Part shown: piece after piece, positions 7,435-17,101 of the stretch
Position numbering within the stretch: position 1 is the first letter of the stretch
Layout: the number at the start of each line of letters is the position of its first letter
DNA from: Niastella yeongjuensis
GTDB lineage: Bacteria > Bacteroidota > Bacteroidia > Chitinophagales > Chitinophagaceae
Assembly (NCBI RefSeq): GCF_900110245.1
Contig: NZ_FOCZ01000023.1
Span: 1-64,000, forward strand
DNA length: 64,000 nt
Direction of reading: 5' to 3'
Notes under the pieces: generated by a model
Database searches by the model: none
What the model saw: only the letters and a program-made list of their open reading frames with translations
What the model was told of the DNA's origin: nothing
Made by a program: the position numbers and the translations under genes

Positions 7435-10017
7435 TTAAAATGTAACGGTGTACGAAATATAAGGCGTTACCTTAAAGAACTGGTACTTGGTAGTTACAAC
7501 CAGTGACCGTTTTCCCAGGGTGCCTTCCAGGTCATACACATACTGGCTGGGCGAACCATAAATATTATATACGCCAACTGTTAATCGTGATTGCAATGGC
7601 CCGCCACCTAATGAATGGTAATTGCTGGCCGATACATCGAGCCGGTGATAAGGCAGCGTGCGATACATTTTGGCGTTGGAGGAATGATAGATCAACCTGT
7701 ACTCCCGGGGCGCCAATGGATCGCTGATCTGTTGCGCATCGTCGAAATCAGGGTACACCTGGTTAGGCAGGTTATATACGTCACCGGTAGCAAACATCCA
7801 GAAAGTGGAGAAGCTCCAGTGCTTGTCGCATTTGAACGTAGCGGCCGCATTGATCTCATGCCGGCGATCGTATTTAAACGGAAATTTCGCACCATTGTTC
7901 AGGGCTGCAAATTTCCGCCAGTTCCATGATAATGTATAACTAAGGTGTAAATACCATTTGTCGGTGATGTGTTCCGCTTTTGTTTCCAGTCCATAACTCC
8001 AGCCCTTGCCCAGTTTTACGCTTTGTCCCCAGTCAGCTGTATTTAAAAACAGGTTTTGCCCTTCTGCGTAGTTCGTCACGTTTTTCATTTGCTTATAATA
8101 AGCATCCACATAAACCGAAACCTTTTTATTGTTGCGATGGCTGAAGCCCAGGTTGTACATATCGCTTTCTTCCGGTTGTAATTCTCCTGTACTGGGCACC
8201 CAGGCATCGCTGTTGATACCCATATATGGGTTGGTGACCATGTGCAGGAATTGGGTCATGTGATTATAGGATGCATCGAGCTGGTTATGGGCGTCCAATT
8301 TATACACGGCATACAATCGCGGTTGCCAGGCCGTGTATTTAAAATCACTGTGCTCGTAAAATGAAAGACGCACACCCGGTCTCAGGAAGAGCTTCTTATT
8401 TATATGGAACTCGTTTTCATAAAACAAGGCCAGCTCACGGAAGGAGAGTGGCGGGAAGGCATTGAAATCACCAGGCCGGTCGGTAAAATCAGGCGACACG
8501 TTGGTGTCGAACGGACGGATCCTGGTATAAGAAGCCTTGGCGCCTACATTGATCTTTATATCGTTGTTAGGGGATATTTCCAATACAGAACGTGCCGTAT
8601 ATTGATTAATGCTGGAATAAGTGTTGTAAACACGGTTCTGCACCAGCCGGCCGGAGCTGTCGTACAAATTATACCGGAAGCCCGCCAGGTTATCGTAATT
8701 GCTGATGTTAATAGAGGAGTTGATGAATGCACGTGAACTGATCAGCCTGTTCCAGTTTAAGGTAGCAGCTTTATTACCCCATTTTTGCTGGTTGTTGGTA
8801 TAGTTCTGATGCAACTGCAGGCCATCGTGCCCGGCATAGGCATTCACCATGATCTTGTCTTTTTTGCCTATCCATTGCGTGAACTTCACATGCAGGTCGT
8901 AAAAGTTAACATCGATGCCCGATTTAAGCGCCCGCAGGATCGGGTTGATCCAGCTTTGGCGGAATGAGACCATGATGGAGGAGCGGTCTTTTTTTATGGG
9001 GCCTTCCACCGTAAAGGAACCGGCCAGTAAGCCGGCGTTGGCTTCCCCCTGCCATTTCTGCATATTGCCATCCTTCGTCATTACATCTATCACCGATGAT
9101 AAACCGCCGCCGTACCGGGCCGGGAAATTCTTTTTGTACAGGTACATCGACTTTAACGATGTTTTGTTCACTATCGACAGCGTGCCCAATAAATGCGTTG
9201 GGTTGAAGATGGGATTGCCATCCAACAGAAAAATATTTTGATCAGGACTACCGCCGCGCACCAGCATGCCATACGTGATCTCGGGGATATTCTTTACGCC
9301 AGGGTCCAGGTAAAAAGACCGCAGCACATCTGATTCACCCAGAATTATATCGTAACCTACCGCATCTTTGGAGGCTTTATTTTCTTCCACTTCGGCAGCC
9401 GGCGGCGAGTTGGTGACCGTTACTTCTTCGATGTTGCTTTTGGGTGTCAGGAACACATCCATCCGGGTATTCCCTTTCAGGTTTACTGTTATGCGGTGGG
9501 TTTCATAACCGGCATAGGAGAGGTACAATTCATTCCTGCCTTCAGGAAGTAACAGGGTAAAGTACCCGTGGTTGTTGGAATAGCTGCCGCGTTGCCGGGC
9601 CGGTTGCCAAATGGTAGCATCGGCCAGGGGTTCGCCGCTGACATTTTCTTTTATTATACCGTAAACTGAATACCACGAAACAAAGAAATCCTCCGGTAAT
9701 GGAGCAGCGGCCGGAGTAATAATAAGCTTGTTGTTTTTTTCTATCAGGTTTATTTTCTGGCCATCCAGCACCTGGTGTAATACGGCGCCAATAGTTTCGG
9801 GCGAACCGGAAAGAATAATAACCCGTCCGGTATCTAAATAACGGGCTGAGTATTCAATGATAGTGGGACTGTGCAGGTTGATATCATCCAGAAAACTGCG
9901 AATGGAGCCTTTGTAAAAGCCTGGCGTATAGGGACGCGAAAATAAGCTAACCCTCTGAGCCTGGGTTAACTGTGCAAAACTCAAAAGAACCAAAAATATG
10001 CAATACAGTCTTTTCAT
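7435..10017 (-). CDS. TonB-dependent outer-membrane receptor with STN and carboxypeptidase-like domains
   Basis: About 860 aa. A signal peptide (MKRLYCIFLVLLSFAQLTQA) is followed by an STN signalling domain (about 30-110), a carboxypeptidase-regulatory-like fold (about 120-205, GSYSNNHGYFTLLLPEGRNE), a plug (about 225-330, MLVRGGSPDQNIFLLDGNPI) and a 22-strand barrel ending in an aromatic residue (ISYTVTF). The STN domain marks a transducing receptor: substrate binding is relayed through the plug to the adjacent FecR anti-sigma factor. I chose the ATG before KRLYCIF; a TTG 12 bases upstream gives a less normal signal peptide. It lies in a sigma-FecR-receptor-DUF4249 operon. Ligand (siderophore, glycan or peptide) cannot be told. 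Confidence 0.92.
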   Translation of the reverse strand: MKRLYCIFLVLLSFAQLTQAQRVSLFSRPYTPGFYKGSIRSFLDDINLHSPTIIEYSARYLDTGRVIILSGSPETIGAVLHQVLDGQKINLIEKNNKLIITPAAAPLPEDFFVSWYSVYGIIKENVSGEPLADATIWQPARQRGSYSNNHGYFTLLLPEGRNELYLSYAGYETHRITVNLKGNTRMDVFLTPKSNIEEVTVTNSPPAAEVEENKASKDAVGYDIILGESDVLRSFYLDPGVKNIPEITYGMLVRGGSPDQNIFLLDGNPIFNPTHLLGTLSIVNKTSLKSMYLYKKNFPARYGGGLSSVIDVMTKDGNMQKWQGEANAGLLAGSFTVEGPIKKDRSSIMVSFRQSWINPILRALKSGIDVNFYDLHVKFTQWIGKKDKIMVNAYAGHDGLQLHQNYTNNQQKWGNKAATLNWNRLISSRAFINSSINISNYDNLAGFRYNLYDSSGRLVQNRVYNTYSSINQYTARSVLEISPNNDIKINVGAKASYTRIRPFDTNVSPDFTDRPGDFNAFPPLSFRELALFYENEFHINKKLFLRPGVRLSFYEHSDFKYTAWQPRLYAVYKLDAHNQLDASYNHMTQFLHMVTNPYMGINSDAWVPSTGELQPEESDMYNLGFSHRNNKKVSVYVDAYYKQMKNVTNYAEGQNLFLNTADWGQSVKLGKGWSYGLETKAEHITDKWYLHLSYTLSWNWRKFAALNNGAKFPFKYDRRHEINAAATFKCDKHWSFSTFWMFATGDVYNLPNQVYPDFDDAQQISDPLAPREYRLIYHSSNAKMYRTLPYHRLDVSASNYHSLGGGPLQSRLTVGVYNIYGSPSQYVYDLEGTLGKRSLVVTTKYQFFKVTPYISYTVTF

Positions 10018-10085
10018 GCTATAACTCAAGCTATAGCCTGCGATTCACCTGGTTTTAATGTGTCCGGTATCTACAAAGAACTAAC

Positions 10086-11078
10086 TTAATTTCGATAAAA
10101 TAGTGTTTTATCGTTCTCTTTTTTTACCTGTAAACCAGTGATCAGCTTGAGTTCTTCCAACACCTGTTCCAGCGGTTGGTTGTTGAAGTGAACGGTTACC
10201 GGAATAGCATTGGCAGTAGCCTGCAGGCCGGGAGCCAGCTCTATAGGTTCGCCGTAGTAGTGGGAAATATCCTGTAGCACCTGGGGAAGTGCCGTGTTGG
10301 TGAAATTAAGTTGGCCTGTTTTCCAGGCAATAAAGTTGGAATCAGCCACCTGGTTCTGATAGAAATGGTGGTCCTGTTGTAACACCGCCCGTTGGCCTTT
10401 AATGAGAATAACCTTATTCGCTTTTTCTTTTTTATCAGTAACATTCACTTTACCGGTCATAACCACTACCTCATCGGTTACATTGGTTGAATGAACCAGG
10501 AAGGAGGTGCCAAGTACCTTTACTTCTGAGTTGTCGGTTATTACTAAAAAAGGTTGATGTTCATTAGGTTGTACAGTAAAAAAGGCTTCGCCGGTCAGCT
10601 CTACACGGCGTTCATCTTTTTCAAAATGTGGCTGGTATTTTAAAGTACTCCCCTTACGAACCACTACTACCGATTGATCGGGCAGGGTAAGGGTTTCGTT
10701 TTGGGTCATGGCAGTATAGGTTTGCCATTGTGCATGATGGTACCACCAGTAACCCCCGGCAGCCAGTACTAAAATGGCGGCGGCAGCTTTGGCCGAAGAA
10801 GAAAAAAGAACAGAGATAATGGAATGGAAAGGCTTTTTGTCCCTGGCGGTCAGGTGTGCGATCTTATCATCCAGTTTTACCCAGGCTACCTCTGCATTAA
10901 ATTGAGGTTCAGCCAGTAAAGGACCGCTTTTTTGCCAAATGACAGCCATGTCATTATATTCCTGCTGAAGGGCAGTATCCGATTTCAGCCATTGTTGAAG
11001 CTCCTCGGTTTCCTGTGGTGTAGCCGAACCCTGAAGTTGCTTGGCTATAAGATTTACTATATGTTCTTTTTGGCTCAT
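10086..11078 (-). CDS. FecR family anti-sigma factor
   Basis: About 330 aa. The cytoplasmic N-terminal part (residues 1-85, with ETEELQQWLKSD) binds the sigma factor; a single membrane segment (AKAAAAILVLAAGGYWWYHH) follows, then a periplasmic FecR domain (TLPDQSVVVVRKGSTLKY, GEAFFTV, VKVLGTSFLV) and a C-terminal DUF4974/STN-like domain (LPQVLQDISHYYGEPIEL). It should hold the neighbouring ECF sigma factor inactive until the downstream TonB receptor signals. The ATG before SQKEH is chosen over an upstream TTG. Confidence 0.93.
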   Translation of the reverse strand: MSQKEHIVNLIAKQLQGSATPQETEELQQWLKSDTALQQEYNDMAVIWQKSGPLLAEPQFNAEVAWVKLDDKIAHLTARDKKPFHSIISVLFSSSAKAAAAILVLAAGGYWWYHHAQWQTYTAMTQNETLTLPDQSVVVVRKGSTLKYQPHFEKDERRVELTGEAFFTVQPNEHQPFLVITDNSEVKVLGTSFLVHSTNVTDEVVVMTGKVNVTDKKEKANKVILIKGQRAVLQQDHHFYQNQVADSNFIAWKTGQLNFTNTALPQVLQDISHYYGEPIELAPGLQATANAIPVTVHFNNQPLEQVLEELKLITGLQVKKENDKTLFYRN

Positions 11079-11128
11079 TCCGTTCAATGTACTGTTGTAA
11101 AAACATTAAATTATTGTTTACCCCTACA

Positions 11129-11689
11129 TTATGACGACAAAAACAAAAAAATTGTGCAGAAGATAATAGATAATCCCTGTTTTTGGCGGATGTACGACCG
11201 TAAGATCTTTAATGCCTTACCCATTTGATTTTCAACCGTTTTTATAGATATTCCCAGGGAATCACTGATCTGTTTGTAAGTGAGATTACTTACCCGGCTT
11301 AACACAAAAACTTCCCGGCATTTGGGGGGTAAATTTTCGAGGGCATTCTTTAACAGGGTATCATAATCGGTTTCTTTAGCGGTGGGCGCCGGGCGTTCGC
11401 CGGGCATGTCTATAACTTCCTGGCCATTGAAATCGCCCAACACGGTTTTCTGTCTTTTTTCCAGAAAACTCAGGCAATTGTTGCGGATGGCCGTATACAA
11501 ATACCAGGTAAGCTCTTCGGAGCCAATGAGGTTTTGTTTTTTCTCCCAAACCCGTAAAAAAGTTTCCTGAACAATATCCTCGCAACTATGTGGTTCTTTT
11601 ACGATAGTAAAAGCATACTTGCAAAGCGGTTCGTAGTACTTGTAAAATATCTCCTGAAATATCCGGTATAATTGGTTTGGTTCCTGCAT
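11129..11689 (-). CDS. ECF RNA polymerase sigma factor (FecI-like)
   Basis: About 186 aa with both ECF core regions: sigma2 (YYEPLCKYAFTIVKEPHSCEDIVQETFLRVWEK) and sigma4 (LPPKCREVFVLSRVSNLTYKQISDSLGISIKTVENQ). A short hydrophobic tail (LSIIFCTIFLFLSS) follows region 4, a common feature of Bacteroidota FecI-like factors. It is the first gene of the operon sigma-FecR-receptor-DUF4249 and probably directs transcription of that operon. The ATG at 11689 is preferred to the GTG two codons upstream. Confidence 0.93.
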   Translation of the reverse strand: MQEPNQLYRIFQEIFYKYYEPLCKYAFTIVKEPHSCEDIVQETFLRVWEKKQNLIGSEELTWYLYTAIRNNCLSFLEKRQKTVLGDFNGQEVIDMPGERPAPTAKETDYDTLLKNALENLPPKCREVFVLSRVSNLTYKQISDSLGISIKTVENQMGKALKILRSYIRQKQGLSIIFCTIFLFLSS

Positions 11690-12025
11690 GTGCACGTACG
11701 GGAATCATTTCATTAAATGTAATAAAAAGAATAATGGTAATGGTATTGGTATAGGATAGCGACACAATATACAAGATACCCGTCAATGTGCAATAAAGGA
11801 GAAATAGCTATTTGGTGTTACCAATAAAAGGCGGCCGGGAATTTTGCTGGGAAATAACATATATGTACCGGTTACCCGATTTGCCGCCAAATTTTACCAA
11901 ACTTATTTTGGCTGTATGCTTTAATATTCGATATTCGTTCTGTTACTACTATACGGGGATTTTAATAACTGCAAATAAATGTAAGCCCTCTGCCATGGCG
12001 CAACAGGGGTGATAAGTATTGAGGA
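11690..12025. other. Divergent promoter region between two ECF sigma genes
   Basis: About 330 bp without a gene. It must carry promoters for both flanking sigma genes. No clear -7/-33 boxes, hairpins or repeats could be assigned. Confidence 0.4.
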
Positions 12026-12619
12026 ATGAAACATAATTTTCAGGACAAGTCTCTTTTACTGGAGTTTAAGAGAGGTAATACACATGCGTTCCGGGTCGTG
12101 TATGATATGTTTTTTCCAAGCCTTTGTTTCTTTGCAAAACGATTGGTTGACAATGATGGGGAAGGAGAGGATATTGCTGCCGACAGCTTTGTAAAATTGC
12201 TGCACCGGCACGATAGCTTCGATACGCTGCCAAACATCAAAGCATTTTTGTACATCACTACCCGTAATGCCTGTTTAAATTATCTGCGCTATACACAAAG
12301 AACGCACTCCTCGAAAAGAGAACTGAACAGACTACAGGAAAAAACCGACGAACATGCACTAAGTCACATGGTGCATGCAGAAGTGCTGCGCGAAGTGGAA
12401 TTTGAAATTGAACAACTGCCAAATCGCTGTAGAGAAATATTTAAGCTGATCTATTACGAGCGCCGGTCAGCCGATGAAATAGCAGCGCTATTAGGGATCT
12501 CGATCAATACCGTATGGGTGCAACGGGCCAAGGCCATTCAACTGATCCGCACCAACCTATTAAAAAAAGGAATGCTTTCCGCACTGTTAGCCTTTCTCAT
12601 AATTAATCGGGAATCATAA
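12026..12619 (+). CDS. ECF RNA polymerase sigma factor
   Basis: A 197-aa ECF sigma factor: sigma2 at about 20-90 (FAKRLVDNDGEGEDIAADSFVKLLHRHDSF, NIKAFLYITTRNACLNYLR) and sigma4 at about 125-180 (LPNRCREIFKLIYYERRSADEIAALLGISINTVWVQ), with a hydrophobic C-terminus. It is followed by a FecR gene 163 bp downstream, forming a regulatory pair, but no TonB receptor follows, so its signal and target genes lie elsewhere. Confidence 0.93.
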   Translation: MKHNFQDKSLLLEFKRGNTHAFRVVYDMFFPSLCFFAKRLVDNDGEGEDIAADSFVKLLHRHDSFDTLPNIKAFLYITTRNACLNYLRYTQRTHSSKRELNRLQEKTDEHALSHMVHAEVLREVEFEIEQLPNRCREIFKLIYYERRSADEIAALLGISINTVWVQRAKAIQLIRTNLLKKGMLSALLAFLIINRES

Positions 12620-12636
12620 TCGAAACGTCCTCCTCT

Positions 12637-12665
12637 CCGCCAGTTGGCGGAAGGCCGGGAGGGGG
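12637..12665 (+). terminator. Weak hairpin after the sigma gene
   Basis: TCCGCCAGTTGGCGGA can fold as a tight hairpin 17 bases after the sigma stop codon. It lacks a run of T, so it may be an attenuator or processing site between sigma and FecR rather than a full terminator. Confidence 0.3.
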
Positions 12666-12782
12666 CCTGCAACATGTTACAGGCAAGCTTGTTTCTTTTA
12701 TTACAAACGGACTATTTTTCCACGTTGTATAAAGGAACAACATGGAAATAGTGTTTCAATATGTATATCAGCCTATTGCATT

Positions 12783-14045
12783 ATGGACACCGAATTGAAT
12801 ACATCTGGCATGGAGGAAATAGAATATTTAGCAGGACTACTGCTGAAACAGTTACGGCATGAACTAACCGAAACCGAACTGCAGTATCTGGAAAACTGGA
12901 AAGCCAGTCATCCTTCACACGCCCTTGTTAGTGAACAGGTAAATAACAGTGAACAATTGCTGACCGATCTGCTGGCCATGAAACAGGTTGATATGGAAGC
13001 CCGGTGGCAGCAGATCACTGCACAAACTGGTGTAGTAAAAAAGCCGGTGCCATCGTATCGCCGCTGGTACACATATGCCGCGGCCGCCATGGTGTTATTG
13101 ATTGCCGGTGCTATTACCTGGCCTTTCCTGACGCCGAAGAAATCAGCCCAACCCATAGTAGAAAATAAAGGAGCAGCCGAAACAGGCATTGTGCCTGGTG
13201 GCAACAAAGCTACGCTCACCCTGTCGAAGGGATCGGTTATAGAGCTGGAAAATGCAGCCAATGGCAGGCTGGCACAGGAAGGAAATGCCGCCGTCACCAA
13301 GTTAAATGATGGCGAACTGAAGTACGAACAGTCGGGCGGCGCTTCAACAACCGAAACCGTTTTGAATACCCTGACTACGCCCCGGGGTGGACAATACAGT
13401 CTGGTATTGCCCGACGGCAGTAGGGTTTGGTTAAATGCCGCTTCTTCAATAAAATTCCCGGCACAATTTTCAGCAAAAGAAAGACGGGTAGCCATTACTG
13501 GTGAAGCTTATTTTGAGGTGGCAACGCGTCCCGGTGCAACAGGAAAGCGGGAGCCTTTTATTGTAGATGTGCTGCCGCCAACCGGTAAGGGGGCAGGGGC
13601 AAAAGTAGAAGTGCTGGGGACCCGGTTTAACATTATGGCCTATAATGATGAAAGCAACATAACCACAACCCTGGTGAATGGAAAAGTAAAAGTGTCTGTG
13701 CCAACACCCGGCGATAATGACAATTTCAAATTTTTAGCGGCCGGACAGCAGGCCCAAATACCGACAGGCGGCGATTATATTAATATAGTGAGGGTAGACG
13801 ATCTGGATGATGCACTCGCCTGGAAGAATGGGTTGATCTCCTTAAACAACTCCGATATCAAATACATTATGCGAACACTTTCCCGCTGGTACAATATAGA
13901 AGTAAAATACCCGGGTAAAGTACCGGCTTATAAATTCTCCGGTTCCATTTCCCGCGCTGCCAATTTTTCCACCGTTATCCGAACACTGGAATATAACGGC
14001 GTACACTTCAAGATGGAAAAAAATGTAATCAGCGTGCTCCCTTAA
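12783..14045 (+). CDS. FecR family anti-sigma factor (DUF4974)
   Basis: A 420-aa protein: N-terminal cytoplasmic region (1-95), one membrane helix (WYTYAAAAMVLLIAGAITW, about 95-118), a long FecR periplasmic domain (LTTPRGGQYSLVLPDGSRVW, ITGEAYFEVA, KVEVLGTRFNIMAY) and a C-terminal DUF4974 domain (IKYIMRTLSRWYNIEVKYPG). It belongs to the larger class that usually accompanies SusC/SusD glycan uptake systems. Here no susC-like gene follows, so the pair is an orphan that may act on a distant locus. Confidence 0.93.
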   Translation: MDTELNTSGMEEIEYLAGLLLKQLRHELTETELQYLENWKASHPSHALVSEQVNNSEQLLTDLLAMKQVDMEARWQQITAQTGVVKKPVPSYRRWYTYAAAAMVLLIAGAITWPFLTPKKSAQPIVENKGAAETGIVPGGNKATLTLSKGSVIELENAANGRLAQEGNAAVTKLNDGELKYEQSGGASTTETVLNTLTTPRGGQYSLVLPDGSRVWLNAASSIKFPAQFSAKERRVAITGEAYFEVATRPGATGKREPFIVDVLPPTGKGAGAKVEVLGTRFNIMAYNDESNITTTLVNGKVKVSVPTPGDNDNFKFLAAGQQAQIPTGGDYINIVRVDDLDDALAWKNGLISLNNSDIKYIMRTLSRWYNIEVKYPGKVPAYKFSGSISRAANFSTVIRTLEYNGVHFKMEKNVISVLP

Positions 14046-14592
14046 TTATTGCATCGCCCATTGAACGCAGCCGCGCAGAGGTGTATTTATCTCTGCCTTC
14101 TGCCCTCTGCCTTCTGCCTCGCCTTCAAAAAAACATCTGCACCGGTAATGTGCATACTGTATTAACCGGATGATGATGTTCGAAAGGAGCGAATAATGAA
14201 TAGGCCATGCAAACCCTCACAATCAGTATGCATTGGCTTAACCAGTTTCCGGTAATTGTCAATATGCGGTCACTACCAGCGCAGAGTAGAACACTAATCA
14301 TACAACACCATGATAAACCTTATCTTATGAAATGTAGACGATGACTTGTTGATTAAATGGAGTGATGGATAGCGACGGATTGGAATTGCGGGCCTATAAC
14401 ATTTATCATCACCTGATACGGCGCCTGTATAAAGGTACAATTTCAGTTATACGTTTTCCAAATTTCACCCGTAGAAACATTTTGCCAAAAAGCTGAAATC
14501 GTGATATTTTTTTTGAACCAATATATAACTGTTATCCCTGAACTTTCAACTTTGCACTTTCAACTTTGAACTTTAAACTTTCAACTTTGAAC
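14046..14592. other. Gene-free convergent region with heptamer arrays
   Basis: About 550 bp between FecR and the AraC gene. It contains a TCTGCC/TTCTGCC array (about 14090-14125, the reverse of the GGCAGA family) and an AACTTT array (about 14536-14592) touching the AraC stop codon. The part in between shows no ORF of credible composition. Confidence 0.6.
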
Positions 14593-15573
14593 TTATTCAA
14601 TAATAACTTTACTCCGTTCCCTTGCCGTAATGTTAAAATACTTTTTAAACGCCTTTGAAAACGCACTCAGATTGGTATAGCCCACTTCTTCCGCCACCTG
14701 CGATACCGAGAACTTTTTACCTGATAATAATTGCCAGGCTTTTTCCATTCGCACATCCCGTAAATAATCGGCCGGACTGCTTTGATACAATTGTTGAAAA
14801 CCGGTTTTTAGTTTATAATCGTTCAGGCCTGTAAGCTGCGTAAGTTCTTTAAGGGTCCAGTCTTGTTTAAGGTCTTCTGCCATCTTCGTTTTGGCGTGGT
14901 GAATGGCTTGTGCTTCGGGCATGGAAAGTGTGATGGGGTCCCATACAGGCTGTTCGGAAATGTTTTCGAGGCTGCTGATCAATACATCCAGCGATCGGGC
15001 ATGCAGGGACGCTGCAGAGCGTTTGCCGGCCTGCATCAATTGATGTACATGCGACAGCAACGGACGGCTGGCCACCTGGTTCACCGGGGTTAACATAGCA
15101 GGTTGCTGGTGAATAACTTTTTTCTGAAAATCATTCATCAGAACTAAAGGTGGTAACTTTTGAGACAAAACATATACGGGATAGTGAATGTCGATGGAGA
15201 AATACACACCTGCACTTTGAAGATGGATCCGGTGATTTTGAAATGGAAAATACAATAAGTTAAACCCCTGTTCATAAAACACCAGGTTGCCCAATCCTTC
15301 AATATGATACTGTATATGGTTAATGAGATGGAAACGTAATTTCAGTAAAGGTTCAAATTCCTGCATGATGAACGTACAGGCCCGGTTCATCAAAAAATGT
15401 TGTAACCTGATAAAAATACCATCCCCCTGCAGTTGTTGAAAAAGCACATAACCAAAATCACCCGATGCCGTAACTGAAGAAGCGCCCGGGATAAGGTAAT
15501 GGGCTACTGTATCAGGAAGCTGATCAGTAAAAGCCAGCTCTTTATAATTATCGGCAATCAATTTTATTTGCAT
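14593..15573 (-). CDS. AraC family transcriptional regulator
   Basis: About 326 aa from the ATG at MQIKLIADNYKE, chosen because an upstream extension looks non-native. The N-terminal 200 residues are an unassigned sensing domain. The C-terminal AraC DNA-binding domain has two helix-turn-helix units: DWTLKELTQLTGLNDYKLKTGFQQLY and KKFSVSQVAEEVGYTNLSAFSKAFKKYF. Bacteroidota homologues often control neighbouring transport or metabolic genes; here it is alone, facing the sigma/FecR pair across a repeat-filled spacer. Confidence 0.9.
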   Translation of the reverse strand: MQIKLIADNYKELAFTDQLPDTVAHYLIPGASSVTASGDFGYVLFQQLQGDGIFIRLQHFLMNRACTFIMQEFEPLLKLRFHLINHIQYHIEGLGNLVFYEQGFNLLYFPFQNHRIHLQSAGVYFSIDIHYPVYVLSQKLPPLVLMNDFQKKVIHQQPAMLTPVNQVASRPLLSHVHQLMQAGKRSAASLHARSLDVLISSLENISEQPVWDPITLSMPEAQAIHHAKTKMAEDLKQDWTLKELTQLTGLNDYKLKTGFQQLYQSSPADYLRDVRMEKAWQLLSGKKFSVSQVAEEVGYTNLSAFSKAFKKYFNITARERSKVIIE

Positions 15574-16120
15574 ACCTACCAAAGTTTTATGGGCCATTAG
15601 CACTAAAAGATTCACAACGTCCCGCCGGATTGACAATAGGATACACCCCAAACAAATGAAGGGTTATGTATAAGAGAATAGCCTTTAGTAAAGGGTTACC
15701 AATCAGGTGAAACACCTATTGTCAAACGTTAGAAATTGTTCCGATGTGCAGTACATTCATCAGGCCCAATATGAGGGATTGTTGTAGGTATGCTTATATG
15801 CACAGTAGAGAAAGCACCGCACCAGCTAAAGGTAAGGGAATTTTATTCCAATCAATTACGAAATCAGATTTAATTTCCCCTGGAACGGTATTGCTTTCTG
15901 CCCTCTGCCTTCTGCCCTTCCACAACTGACCATCCGCGATAGTTTTAATCGAACCGCAACAAAAAACAACCGCTGAATTTGGTTTCACCGCAAAAAAATA
16001 GTTTACTTTACCAACAAACGTTGATCCCCCACTGCAAGGTGATTTTGAGCGTGCAAAAACATCACCTTTATCCAATACCCCGGTTTTTTTTGAAAAAAGT
16101 CACCCTATCTTATCTTATAT
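15574..16120. other. Gene-free divergent region
   Basis: Divergent space between the AraC regulator and the GNAT-like gene. A short TCTGCC array (about 15897-15920) of the GGCAGA family is present. ORFs here have poor composition and no recognisable similarity. Confidence 0.45.
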
Positions 16121-16723
16121 ATGACAACCTCATCCCCTAATTTACTTTGCCAGTCCCTTGACGTAAGGAAACAACAAGCTATTGTATTGCAAAAAGAATT
16201 GATGCCGGGTTATCACATCAGTCTGCGCCCCGTATCCGTATACGCCGATAACGACATTTACGCTATTCACGAATGGCTGTCGTCAGGCTATTCCCACAAG
16301 GCGGGCCTGCCGGTTGACCAGTTACGCGTATTTTTCATTCTGCTGGGCGAAAGCACCTACGCACAGGCCTTTATGGTATTACTGAATTACGATACGCCTA
16401 TAGGCCAGTTGGAAGTGTACCAGGTATTGCAGGATGAATTAAAAGACGCCGTTGATGCCCGGGAAGGCGATTATAGAATATATGTTCCTGTAATGCCCGT
16501 AATAGCAGCACTCCCCGATATAACCATCCACATGCTGCAAACCTGTCTGCATTATTTCTTCTCCTGTGCGGAAGTGCACCGGGTATTTTGGGTTATACCC
16601 GAAAACGATAAGGAACGGAATAAGCTAGCCGCTAAAACGGGCGGGCTGCTATATAAAACTTCAGACCAGGTAAACATCGATGGCGAACAACCGGCAAATG
16701 TATACCTGTATACCCGCTCCTAA
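16121..16723 (+). CDS. GNAT-like acyltransferase family protein
   Basis: A 200-aa cytosolic protein. ISLRPVSVYADNDIYAIHEWLSS resembles the first strand and helix of siderophore-type GNAT acyltransferases, and 'YDTPIGQLEVYQV' fits strands 3-4 of that fold, with a weakly conserved acetyl-CoA region. It may acetylate an amine or siderophore precursor, but the degenerate core makes the substrate and even activity uncertain. It stands alone, upstream of the giant kinase with a 378-bp gap. Confidence 0.6.
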   Translation: MTTSSPNLLCQSLDVRKQQAIVLQKELMPGYHISLRPVSVYADNDIYAIHEWLSSGYSHKAGLPVDQLRVFFILLGESTYAQAFMVLLNYDTPIGQLEVYQVLQDELKDAVDAREGDYRIYVPVMPVIAALPDITIHMLQTCLHYFFSCAEVHRVFWVIPENDKERNKLAAKTGGLLYKTSDQVNIDGEQPANVYLYTRS

Positions 16724-17101
16724 GTGTTTACGGCAATACTACATATTATTTAAATTTGTCATTCTCAATGGCCCATGGCTTGTTATTTAAAGTAGAGGGA
16801 TTATAAGACGCTAAAATCATTGAAAATAAATTGTTTGGGTAATGCTTTGCTCAATTTGGGGAGGCATGACCTAAATGGGGATTATACATTGTATTTTCTT
16901 CAACTGTTTATGATAAAACAAGACCCAAAACTGTATGAATTACCCGCAAAAAATCGGAACGCCGTTTGTCATTAAGAACGGCATTATTGTATTGCCCCGG
17001 GCTGCTAACCAACCCCAACGAATGTTAGCCGATCAGTTGCCATGCAATTGTTATGTTGATCGAACACCTAATTTTAAAAGTAAATTCTAAAATACCTGAT
17101 T
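16724..17101. other. Upstream region of the giant hybrid kinase
   Basis: About 380 bp without a gene. A small hairpin (GCCGTT/AACGGC, 16961-16982) is the only structure noticed. It presumably carries the kinase promoter. Confidence 0.4.
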